Of a DNA stretch of 64,000 nt, positions 55,335 through 62,874 are shown one piece after another. Both the position numbers and the translations under genes were made by a program. How positions within the stretch are numbered: the first letter of the stretch is position 1; each line of letters begins with the position of its first letter. The notes beneath the pieces were generated by a model. The model did not search any database. It was not told the origin of the DNA and saw only the letters and a program-made list of their open reading frames with translations. Source of the DNA: JAEUHO01 sp046350655 (GTDB lineage Bacteria > Planctomycetota > PLA2 > JAEUHO01); NCBI GenBank assembly GCA_046350655.1, contig JAXMAB010000007.1:186001-250000 (forward strand). The letters run 5' to 3'.

Positions 55335-58196
55335 ATGACCCCGACCGTCCCCGCCCGCCTGCGGGCCGCCGCGCTCGCGGCCGCCCTCCTCGCGCTCCCG
55401 CTCGCGACGCCGGCCCTCGCGCCGTCCGCGCGCGCGGACGACCCGAAGCCGTCCCTCGCCGCGGACGCCGCGCTGGCGCGTTCGTTCGCGGCGGCGTTCG
55501 TCCACGTCGAGCTCGTGCTCCGCTACGACGAGGGCGAGCCGCCGCGCACCCTCGCGGGCCGCGGCGACTACGCGACGTGGATCGAGGAGGAGCGGCCCAT
55601 CGAGCTCGCGGGCATCGTCCTCGCGGCCGACCGCGTGCTCGTGTTCGACCCGGAGCTGCACCCGCGGTTCGTGGCCTCGATGACGGTCGTGCGCGGCGCG
55701 CAGCGGATCGCGGCGACGCCCTTCGCGTGGGTCGCCGAGGGCGAAGGGCTCGTGCTCGCGCTCGAGCGCCCGCTCGAGGGCGTCACCCCGCCGGCGTTCG
55801 ACGGGTCGCGCCCGCCCCCCTACCGCGGCATCTACCACGGCCAGGACGACGACGTCTGGACCACCGTGGTGGGCTCGGTGCTCGACCGCATCACGATCGA
55901 CGAGGACGGCCGCGAGCTCTCCGGCTCGTGGCGGCCCGCGATCGTCGTCGACAAGTCGGGCACCCCGGTCGGCGTCACGCTCGAGGAGACGGTGGCCGCC
56001 GACGGGAAGGGCTGGAAGGGCTCGCCGCTCGCGTGGCCGCTGGTGCCCGCCGCCGAGCACGCCGCCGCCGTCGAGGCGACCATGCGCCGCGCCGACACGG
56101 GCCTGCTGCGCGTCCACGTGAAGCTGCGCAGCCCGAAGAACGAGGGCGGCGGCGGCTTCCGCTTCCGCTCCGGCGACGACGACGAGGAGGGCAACGACAC
56201 CGAGCGCAACGTCGTCGGGCTCGTCGTGTCGCCCCGCCGCGTGGTCGTGCTCGCGTCGCTCGACGCCGCCGCCACCGCCCGCATCGAGGGCGTCGACGTC
56301 CACCCGGCGGCGGGCGACCCCGTGCCCGCGACGTTCGTCTGCTCCTTCAAGCACCTCGGCGCGTTCCTCGTCGAGGTGGCGGCCGACCTGCCGTCGCCGC
56401 TCGTGCTCGCGACGACGCCGATCCGCGCGCGCCAGCACCACCTGCTGTTCGACGCGCAGCTCGAGCTCCAGGGCGAGCGCCGCCGCCTGCACGTCAGCAG
56501 CGCGCGCCTCGGCGCGTTCCGGCGCAGCTGGCGCCGGCAGTGGATCCCCAACCTCTGGGAGACGGGCGCCACCGAGTTCGTGTTCGACCGCGAGGGCGCC
56601 CTCGTCGCGTTCCCGGTGCAGCGGCGCACGAGCGCCGAGCGCAACCGGTGGCGCCGCAGCGACGGCTACGTCCTGCTGTCGCCCGAGTACCTCGCGCCGC
56701 TCCTCGCCGACCCGGCGGCCCACGCCGACGCGGCCAACGTGCCGGTGGCGGCCGAACGCGAGGACCGCCTCGCGTGGCTCGGCGTCGAGACGCAGGCCCT
56801 CGACCGCGACCTCGCGCGCGTCAACGGCGTCAGCGCGGTCACGCGCGACGGCGCGTCGGGCGTGCTCGTCTCGTACGTCTACGCGGGCTCGCCCGCGGAG
56901 AAGGCCGGGCTGCGGCCGGGCGACGTGCTGCTGCGCATCCACGCCCCCGACCGGCCGGCGCCGATCCCGATCGGCGCGGGCGACGAGGGGCGGTCGTCGT
57001 TCCGCGACTTCTTCGAGAGCATGGGCGACGACATGGAGCGCTTCGAGGGGATGATGCCGGGCGTCACGCCGTGGCCGTCCGTCGACAACGCGCTGAACCG
57101 CACGCTCACCAAGCTCGGCACCGGCAAGCCCTTCCGGCTCGAGTACGCGGTGGACGGGGTCGTCAAGCAGGTCGAGATGACGGTCACCGAGGGCCCGCCC
57201 CACTTCGACGCGGCGCCGTTGTGGAAGTCCGAGCCGCTGGGCGTCACGGTGCGCGACCTCACCTACGAGGTGCGCCGCCACTACCAGCTCGACGCGGCCC
57301 TCGCGGGCGTCCTCGTGTCGAAGATCGAGCGCGGCGGGCGCGCCGCGGTCGCGGGCCTGCGCCCGTTCGACATCGTCCTGCGGGTGAACGACGCGCCGGT
57401 GCCGGACGCCGCGACGTTCCGCGGCGTCGTCGAGGCCGGCGGCGAGCTGCGCCTGGCCGTCAAGGACAAGCTGAAGGAACGCGTCGTGAAGATCGCGGCG
57501 GACGACGCGGGCGAAGCCCCGACGCCGGGCGACGGCGGCCGCAAGTACCGGTCGCAGGCGAGGCTCCACCCATCGGACGCGCGTCCGGGACGCGAGGCCC
57601 GGCGGCCCGCGGGCCCCCGCGGGCCCGGCGCCGGCCGGGTCTCGCGGTGCGCACCGGGCCTTGCGTGCCGCGAACCCGGCCCTACATGCCGCCGCCGGGC
57701 CTTGCGTGCCGCCGCTGGAGCTCGCGTGCCGCCGCCGGGCCTTGCCTGCCGCCGCTGGGCCTTGCGTGCCGCCGCTGGGCCTTGCGTGCCGCCGCTGGGC
57801 CCTGCGTGCCGCCGCTGGGGCTCGGATCCCGTCGGGGAACCCGGTCAGCCGGCCGCGGGGCGCGCGCCCCCGCGCTTCGGGTCGAGCCGGCCGACGTACC
57901 AGGTGCCGTGGGCCCGCGCGACCTCGTCGCCCGCGGCGTCGCGGCAGACCCCCTCGAGGAACGCGATGCGGTTCCCCTTCCGGACGACGCGCCCCGTCGC
58001 GACGAGGCGGTCGCCGGGACGGCTCGCCTTCAGGAACTGGACCGACCACTGCGTCGTGGAGCAGAACTCGTCGGGGGCGAGGCCGCCCGAGAGCGCATGG
58101 CCCATGGCGGTGTCGAGGAGCGCCATGACGACGCTGCCGTGGATGACCCCCTGGATGTTCTGGTGGCGCGCGTCCACGGTGAGGGCGCACGTGTAG
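55335..58196 (+). CDS. Exported PDZ protein, degenerate HtrA partner; ORF extended by repeats at 3' end
   Basis: The recognisable protein ends near 57545 (about residue 735). Signal peptide RLRAAALAAALLALPLATPALAPSARA. The N-terminal half has a trypsin-like layout (ELAGIVLAADRVLVFDPELHPRFVASMTVV; IVVDKSGTPVGVTLEE where GNSGGP is expected) but no triad, so it is a pseudoprotease. Two PDZ domains follow (VSYVYAGSPAEKAGLRPGDVLLRI; LVSKIERGGRAAVAGLRPFDIVLRVN). From about 57545 the frame reads through dispersed repeats and a 20-bp tandem array with no stop, continuing into sequence antisense to the thioesterase gene until 58196. The real stop is probably lost by repeat growth. Ten nt after the HtrA gene: likely operon and functional partner. 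Confidence 0.8.
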   Translation: MTPTVPARLRAAALAAALLALPLATPALAPSARADDPKPSLAADAALARSFAAAFVHVELVLRYDEGEPPRTLAGRGDYATWIEEERPIELAGIVLAADRVLVFDPELHPRFVASMTVVRGAQRIAATPFAWVAEGEGLVLALERPLEGVTPPAFDGSRPPPYRGIYHGQDDDVWTTVVGSVLDRITIDEDGRELSGSWRPAIVVDKSGTPVGVTLEETVAADGKGWKGSPLAWPLVPAAEHAAAVEATMRRADTGLLRVHVKLRSPKNEGGGGFRFRSGDDDEEGNDTERNVVGLVVSPRRVVVLASLDAAATARIEGVDVHPAAGDPVPATFVCSFKHLGAFLVEVAADLPSPLVLATTPIRARQHHLLFDAQLELQGERRRLHVSSARLGAFRRSWRRQWIPNLWETGATEFVFDREGALVAFPVQRRTSAERNRWRRSDGYVLLSPEYLAPLLADPAAHADAANVPVAAEREDRLAWLGVETQALDRDLARVNGVSAVTRDGASGVLVSYVYAGSPAEKAGLRPGDVLLRIHAPDRPAPIPIGAGDEGRSSFRDFFESMGDDMERFEGMMPGVTPWPSVDNALNRTLTKLGTGKPFRLEYAVDGVVKQVEMTVTEGPPHFDAAPLWKSEPLGVTVRDLTYEVRRHYQLDAALAGVLVSKIERGGRAAVAGLRPFDIVLRVNDAPVPDAATFRGVVEAGGELRLAVKDKLKERVVKIAADDAGEAPTPGDGGRKYRSQARLHPSDARPGREARRPAGPRGPGAGRVSRCAPGLACREPGPTCRRRALRAAAGARVPPPGLACRRWALRAAAGPCVPPLGPACRRWGSDPVGEPGQPAAGRAPPRFGSSRPTYQVPWARATSSPAASRQTPSRNAMRFPFRTTRPVATRRSPGRLAFRNWTDHCVVEQNSSGARPPESAWPMAVSRSAMTTLPWMTPWMFWWRASTVRAHV
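57587..57646. repeat. Dispersed repeat copies at the end of the PDZ gene
   Basis: Exact core at 57591-57602 and a reverse one-mismatch copy CCGGGTCTCGCG at 57635-57646, inside the extended frame of the PDZ protein. Confidence 0.8.
57697..57816. repeat. Tandem array, six copies of a 20-bp unit
   Basis: Unit GGGCCTTGCGTGCCGCCGCT (20 bp) at 57697, 57717, 57737, 57757, 57777 and 57797; copies 2, 3 and 6 differ by one to three bases. Degenerate flanking copies extend from about 57653 and to about 57836. The unit contains a form of the dispersed core (GGGCCTTGCG). No spacers, so this is not a CRISPR array. Confidence 0.95.
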
Positions 58197-58267
58197 GACC
58201 CGGGGGGGCCGGGCTGCTCCTCGAGGCCGAGGAGTTCGACGAACCCGGCGTGGCGCGGCGGCGGCAT
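57845..58267 (-). CDS. PaaI/4HBT-type hotdog thioesterase
   Basis: 140 residues, one hotdog fold. FVELLGLEEQPG then the motif HQNIQGVIHGSVVMALLDTAMGHALSG (HGG-type turn with the catalytic Asp helix) and WSVQFLKASRPGDRLVATGRVVRKGNRIAFLEGVC follow the acyl-CoA thioesterase family (PaaI-like), which hydrolyses acyl-CoA thioesters. It lies antisense to the readthrough part of the PDZ gene's frame, and is the real gene here. ATG 58267 precedes the first conserved residue. Confidence 0.9.
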   Translation of the reverse strand: MPPPRHAGFVELLGLEEQPGPPGSYTCALTVDARHQNIQGVIHGSVVMALLDTAMGHALSGGLAPDEFCSTTQWSVQFLKASRPGDRLVATGRVVRKGNRIAFLEGVCRDAAGDEVARAHGTWYVGRLDPKRGGARPAAG

Positions 58268-58477
58268 GGGCGGTGGGCCTCGGGCGGCGTCCGCCGGGCA
58301 GGACCGGGGCCGGGCCGCGGGGCGACGGGCGGCGGCGCGAGGCCTCCGCGGACGCTCCGCGGCTCCGGGGGCCCCCGCGGACGCGAGGGGGAGGGCGGTC
58401 GGCGGGCGTCCCGTGCACGAGGGTCCCGAGGACCGGCGGTCCCGGCCCGGAGCCGTGCAACGTTCGCCCCCCGTCGG

Positions 58478-58483
58478 TAGAAT
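58478..58483 (+). promoter_or_regulatory. -10 element (TAGAAT) of a leaderless mRNA
   Basis: TAGAAT, seven bases (ACTTCAC), then ATG 58491. The gap upstream (58268-58477) contains no gene. Confidence 0.6.
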
Positions 58484-58490
58484 ACTTCAC

Positions 58491-59966
58491 ATGAACCGCT
58501 CTCGCTCTCCCTACGCTTGGTTGTGTTCCGCCCTCGGGCTCCTCGCCCTCGGGCTGTGCCTCTCCGGGGGTCCGCGGACGGCGTCCGCCGAGGACCCGAA
58601 GCCCACGCCGCCGGCGGGTGAGCCTGGAATGGGCGAGCCTGGGATGGCGGACGGGGGCGCCCCCGCGGCGCCGGGCGACGACGAGGAGGACGACCTCCCG
58701 ACCGGCCTCAACGCCCAGATCGAGGCCGCGATCAAGAAGGGCGTGGCGTACCTGAAGAGCCACCAGCTCCCGGACGGGTCGTGGGGCCTCATCGAGGGCA
58801 ACCGCGCGTACGGCGGCGGCGAGCTCAAGGGCGCCGAGTACAAGCACCCGGCCGGTGCGACGGCCCTCGTGCTCTACACGCTGCTGAAGTGCAAGGAGCC
58901 GGTGGACGACCCGGTGATCAAGAAGGGGTTCGCCTTCCTCCGCAGCAAGCAGAAGATCCCGGGCGGCTCGTACGAGTGCTCGATGATGCTGCTCGCGGTG
59001 ACGGCGGTCGCCGACCCGTTCAAGAAGGTCAAGACGAGCGAGGCGCAGGGCGACAAGGTCAAGTTCCCGAGCGGCGACTGGCGCGAGTGGGCGCAGAAGC
59101 TCCACGACACGCTGCTCGAGAAGCGCCGCAAGGCCGGCAAGGGCGCGCTCGGCTGGCGCTACCAGACCCCGAACACGAACCCCGCGCCGGGCGGCGAGCA
59201 GGACCTGTCGAGCACGCAGCTCGCGGCCCTCGCGCTGCTCGCGGCGGAGCGCTGCGGCATCAAGACCGAGAGCAAGGTCTGGAACGACATCATCACGTTC
59301 GCCATGGCCCAGCAGGAGGACGACGGTCCCGAGTGGCCGCGCGCGGTCTACGACCGCCCGCCCAAGGGCACCGACCCGTCCAAGCTCTCCGACGGCGACA
59401 AGGGCCGCTACGGCCCGCCCGCCGGCGGCAAGGGCGAGAAGGACAAGGCGCGCGGCTTCTGCTACATCAAGAGCGACAGCCTCGAGCCGCGCGAGGGCAA
59501 GGCCTCCGGCGGCATGACGGCGTGCGGCATCGGCTCCATCGTGATGTCGCGCTACATCCTCATGAAGCGCGACGACGAGGCCTTCAAGGCCCGCGACCAG
59601 AAGGCCATCCAGCAGTCGATCTACGACGGCTGCGCGTGGCTCGACGCGAACTGGTCGCCCTGGGAGAACCCCCGCTCGAAGTACTACGGCGTCTACTACC
59701 TCTACTGCTGCGAGCGCGCGTTCGACCTGATCGGCAACCTGCGCCTCGGCAACAAGCAGTGGTACATGGAGATGGCGTCGCAGCTGATCGGCCGCCAGAA
59801 CAAGGAGAAGGGGTACTGGGACAGCGGCACGACGCACAAGCCCCAGGAGATCCTCGACACCTCGTTCGCGCTGCTGTTCCTCAAGCGCTCGACGAAGGGC
59901 GGCATCCCCTACGGCTCGATCACGGGCGGCAGCGACGAACCGGCGGCGGACAACCGCGGCCGCTGA
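58491..59966 (+). CDS. Exported squalene-cyclase/prenyltransferase-like repeat protein
   Basis: 491 residues. Signal peptide NRSRSPYAWLCSALGLLALGLCLSGG, then an acidic Pro-rich stretch and a helical barrel: AIKKGVAYLKSHQLPDGSWGLIEGNRAYGGG (QW-like motif QLPDGSW), LVLYTLLKCKEPVDDPVIKKGFAFLRSKQKIPGGSYECSMMLLAV, ITFAMAQQEDDGPEWP and YYLYCCERAFDLIGNLRLGN. These alpha/alpha-barrel units are common in planctomycete exported proteins; active-site acids of true squalene cyclases (DXDD) are not evident. A binding or structural role is likelier than cyclisation. Start fixed by the leaderless -10. Confidence 0.8.
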   Translation: MNRSRSPYAWLCSALGLLALGLCLSGGPRTASAEDPKPTPPAGEPGMGEPGMADGGAPAAPGDDEEDDLPTGLNAQIEAAIKKGVAYLKSHQLPDGSWGLIEGNRAYGGGELKGAEYKHPAGATALVLYTLLKCKEPVDDPVIKKGFAFLRSKQKIPGGSYECSMMLLAVTAVADPFKKVKTSEAQGDKVKFPSGDWREWAQKLHDTLLEKRRKAGKGALGWRYQTPNTNPAPGGEQDLSSTQLAALALLAAERCGIKTESKVWNDIITFAMAQQEDDGPEWPRAVYDRPPKGTDPSKLSDGDKGRYGPPAGGKGEKDKARGFCYIKSDSLEPREGKASGGMTACGIGSIVMSRYILMKRDDEAFKARDQKAIQQSIYDGCAWLDANWSPWENPRSKYYGVYYLYCCERAFDLIGNLRLGNKQWYMEMASQLIGRQNKEKGYWDSGTTHKPQEILDTSFALLFLKRSTKGGIPYGSITGGSDEPAADNRGR

Positions 59967-59995
59967 TCGCGCACGACCCGCGTCTCCTCTGGCGT

Positions 59996-60034
59996 CCCGC
60001 GGCCCGCATCCCCCGCGCCGGGGAGGGCCGCGGG
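59996..60034 (+). terminator. Strong hairpin after the squalene-cyclase-like gene
   Basis: Outer stem CCCGCGGCCC/GGGCCGCGGG (10 bp) with an inner TCCCC/GGGGA stem and a short GCA bulge, 29 nt after the stop at 59966. Confidence 0.65.
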
Positions 60035-60162
60035 CCGCCGTCGTTTCGGCGCCGGCGCGCGGGGCGACGGACGGGCGGCGCCGCGCGGGCCGACGGGCCG
60101 GCGGCCGCGCGCGGAGGCGGCGGACGCCCGCCGGGCCGCGCGGTCGCGGGACGCCGAGCCCG

Positions 60163-62778
60163 TCAGCGCGGGGACGGGGGCGCGAGGCGCTTCGCGGCCG
60201 CGACGAACGCGTCGAGGGTCGCCTGCTCCTCGTCGGTCGGCGGCGTCGCGATCGCCCGGGCCTCGACGAGCCAGGGCTGACCGGCCTCGACGGACGCCGC
60301 GTCCCCGAGCATGGCGGCCGCGGCGAGCCCGGAGAACAACGCGCTGCGCCGGAGCGGCTCCTCGAGCCCCGGGAGGGCGAGGAGCAGCTTCACGACGTCG
60401 CGGTGCGTCGCCTTGACCGGCGCGAGCTGCGCGCGATCGAGGTCGCCCGCGGCGCCGCCGGCCTTCAGCGTCGAGCGCAGGATCTTGTGCGCGTCCACGA
60501 GGTCGGCGCGCTGCGCCGCGATCCTCGCCGCGAGCGCCTCGGGCGACGCCTGCGGCCCGGTCGCCCCCCGCGCGCGCTGGAGCCGTAGCCCGGCCCGGAG
60601 CGCCTGCAGCTTCAGCCGGGCGCCGCCGGCCTCGGCCGCCGCGTCGGCGATCGGGATCGCGATCGAGCCGCCGCCGGCCGTCGCGACGCGGACGAGCGCG
60701 GCGTTGACCGCGTCGTCGTGCGACGGGTCGCCGCGGACCAGCGTCGTCACGAGGCGCTCGAACGGGGCCTGGGCCGCGTTGCGCAGGGCCTCCTCGCGGT
60801 CGAGGAGGTCCACGACGAGCGTCGCGAAGGCGGGCAGCAGCGACGCCTCCGACAGCGGGGCCGCCGCCTCCGCCGCCGCCGTGCGCAGGGTCGGCTCCGC
60901 GGCGGTGTCGGCGAGGAGGGCCCCGAGGAAGGCCACGACGCGCTTGCGGAGCTCCTCGCGGGTGGCGCGGTCGGTCTCGGGCTTCGGCGCCGTCGCGTCC
61001 GGCCGCTCGGCGGCCTCGGTCGCGACGCGGGCGAGGTCGGCGATCGCGGCGCGGCGCACCCCGAGGTCGCGACCGTTCGCCGCGAGGTCGAGGAGCTCGC
61101 GGCCCGCCGCGGCGTCGCGCACCGCCTGCTTGCCGAGCACGCTGCCGGCGAGCCGCGCGAGCTCCGGCGGCTCGGGCGGCGACTCGGCGAGCTGGCGCAG
61201 CCGGGCGTACGTCCCGAGGTCGGGGAAGGCCTCGAGGGCGCGGATCGCGGCGGCGCGCGCGGACGGCACGGTCTCGAGGCGCATGCCGTTCGTGAGCGCG
61301 TCCTCGCTGCGGAGGATCCCCCACAGGTACTGCCGCGCGACGGCCTCGAGCTTCCAGGCGTCGGCCCCCTCGGCGCGGCGCGCGCCGAGGGCCTCGAGGG
61401 CGCGGACGCGGACCTCGACCTGCTCGGGGCGGTCGCTCGCGGCGCGCGCCTGGTGGATCGTGCAGACCTGGTCGTCGAGGCCGCCGACGGCCGCGGCGGC
61501 GCGCAGCCACGCCTCGAGCACCTGCGGGTCGGTCCCCGGACGGTCGGCCCACGCCTGCGCCTTCTTCACGGACGCGGTGTCGCCGACCCGCGCCAGGAGG
61601 TCGAGCAGCCCCTGCTGCGCCCGCGGCAGCGAGCAGCACTCGCTCAACCGCAGCAGGATGGCGTCGGCGAGGGGCGCGGAGCGCATCGACGCGGCGTCGG
61701 TGACCTCGAGGCCCGCGGCCACCAGCAGCAGCAGGCGCAGCGTCTCGGGGTCGTCCTCGACGCGCAGGATGCGGGACAGCAAGTCGAGCCACGCGCGCGG
61801 CTCCGCCTTGATCTGCGCGCCGCGCTCGGCGGCGATCCGGCGGACCTCGGGCCACGGCGTCTGCAGGGGGTCGAGGTACCCCTCGAGACCGTCGAGGCCC
61901 GTCGCGCCGCGGATCCGCTCCTTCGACTCGCGGACCATCCGCGCGTAGACCGGGTACTCGGGGCTGTCCTTGAGCCACGACAGGGTCCGCACCGCGTCGA
62001 GGAACGGCGTCTTCGCGTGTTCGGCGGCCCAGGCGCGCGCCGCCGCGGGGTCGGGGAACCGGTACGCCACGGCCAGCTCGACGCCGGCCTGCGCCTCGCG
62101 CGCCAGCTCGCCCGCGCCGCCGGCCCAGAGCTCCGCGAGGGCCCCCACGCTGTCGACGCTCGGGTCCGTCGCGAGGAACGCGATGCCGCCGCGGCGCAGG
62201 TCGTCGGCGGCCGCCGGGTCGAGGGCGACGCGGCGCGCGGCGGCGACGAGCCGGGCCCAGGCCTCGCCGCGCGCGGGCGCGACCGCGAGGATCGCGCGGG
62301 GGAACATGGGCTCGGTGCGCGCGCGGCGCAGCACGTCGTCGGCGAGCAGGAGGCCGTCGGGCCGCGCGGCCAGCCACGCGGCCGCGTGGGCCGCGGCGTC
62401 CGACGCGCCCTCGAGCCGCAGCAGCGGCCCGAGCACCGACCCGATCAGCGCCGGCCGGCCCTCGAGCGACTTGAACGCGGCCGCGCGGGCCGCCTCGTCG
62501 CCGCTCGTGAGCTGGGCGGTCAGGCGCTCGACCTCGTCCGCGCGCGCCGGCCGCGCCGCGGCGACGAGCCCCGCGACGGCCACGGCCACGGCCGTCGGCA
62601 CGGGGCGGAACCGCGCCGCCACGACCCACGCGAGGGGGCCGGCGAACGGCCCCGCGAACGCGCCCGCGGACCGGCGCGCCGCCCGCGCGGCGGGTCGGTC
62701 CCCGGGCGGCGCGTCCGCGGCCGGCGCAGGGCGCTGCCCGCGTCGCGGCGCACGGTCGGCGGGCGGTCGGGGGCTCAC
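60163..62778 (-). CDS. Exported HEAT-repeat protein
   Basis: 871 residues from GTG 62778. After about 55 basic/proline residues there is a signal-like hydrophobic segment (TAVAVAVAGLVAAARPARA-DEVERL), so the first residues may not be used and the real start could be later. The rest is HEAT-like alpha solenoid: VERLTAQLTSGDEAARAAAFKSLEG, LLRLEGASDAAAHAAAWLAARPDG, ALEAFPDLGTYARLRQLAESPPEPPELARLAGSVLGKQAV and further units. HEAT proteins act as scaffolds. A TAGACT hexamer lies 72 nt upstream (62851-62856, minus strand). The gene stands alone between two terminator-like GC-rich gaps. Confidence 0.75.
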   Translation of the reverse strand: MSPRPPADRAPRRGQRPAPAADAPPGDRPAARAARRSAGAFAGPFAGPLAWVVAARFRPVPTAVAVAVAGLVAAARPARADEVERLTAQLTSGDEAARAAAFKSLEGRPALIGSVLGPLLRLEGASDAAAHAAAWLAARPDGLLLADDVLRRARTEPMFPRAILAVAPARGEAWARLVAAARRVALDPAAADDLRRGGIAFLATDPSVDSVGALAELWAGGAGELAREAQAGVELAVAYRFPDPAAARAWAAEHAKTPFLDAVRTLSWLKDSPEYPVYARMVRESKERIRGATGLDGLEGYLDPLQTPWPEVRRIAAERGAQIKAEPRAWLDLLSRILRVEDDPETLRLLLLVAAGLEVTDAASMRSAPLADAILLRLSECCSLPRAQQGLLDLLARVGDTASVKKAQAWADRPGTDPQVLEAWLRAAAAVGGLDDQVCTIHQARAASDRPEQVEVRVRALEALGARRAEGADAWKLEAVARQYLWGILRSEDALTNGMRLETVPSARAAAIRALEAFPDLGTYARLRQLAESPPEPPELARLAGSVLGKQAVRDAAAGRELLDLAANGRDLGVRRAAIADLARVATEAAERPDATAPKPETDRATREELRKRVVAFLGALLADTAAEPTLRTAAAEAAAPLSEASLLPAFATLVVDLLDREEALRNAAQAPFERLVTTLVRGDPSHDDAVNAALVRVATAGGGSIAIPIADAAAEAGGARLKLQALRAGLRLQRARGATGPQASPEALAARIAAQRADLVDAHKILRSTLKAGGAAGDLDRAQLAPVKATHRDVVKLLLALPGLEEPLRRSALFSGLAAAAMLGDAASVEAGQPWLVEARAIATPPTDEEQATLDAFVAAAKRLAPPSPR

Positions 62779-62850
62779 GGGCGCGCTCCGGCGGACGGGG
62801 ACACCGCGGCTCCACCCGCGGCGGGCGCCCCACGGAGCGCCTCTGTCCGG

Positions 62851-62856
62851 AGTCTA
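62851..62856 (-). promoter_or_regulatory. Probable -10 (TAGACT) for the HEAT protein gene
   Basis: TAGACT on the minus strand, 72 nt before GTG 62778, i.e. with a leader, unlike most genes here. Confidence 0.4.
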
Positions 62857-62874
62857 TCGGTCGTTGCAGCCCCG

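Noticed and set aside
57697..57816. The 20-bp array as a CRISPR locus
   Set aside because: Units abut directly with no variable spacers, the unit is GC-rich and related to the dispersed element, and no cas genes are present.
52704..59837. A 2377-codon open frame on the minus strand
   Set aside because: Its translation is the reverse-frame shadow of several real plus-strand genes (HtrA, PDZ, squalene-cyclase-like): composition is Arg/Glu/Val-biased with no domain, as expected for an anti-frame in GC-rich DNA.
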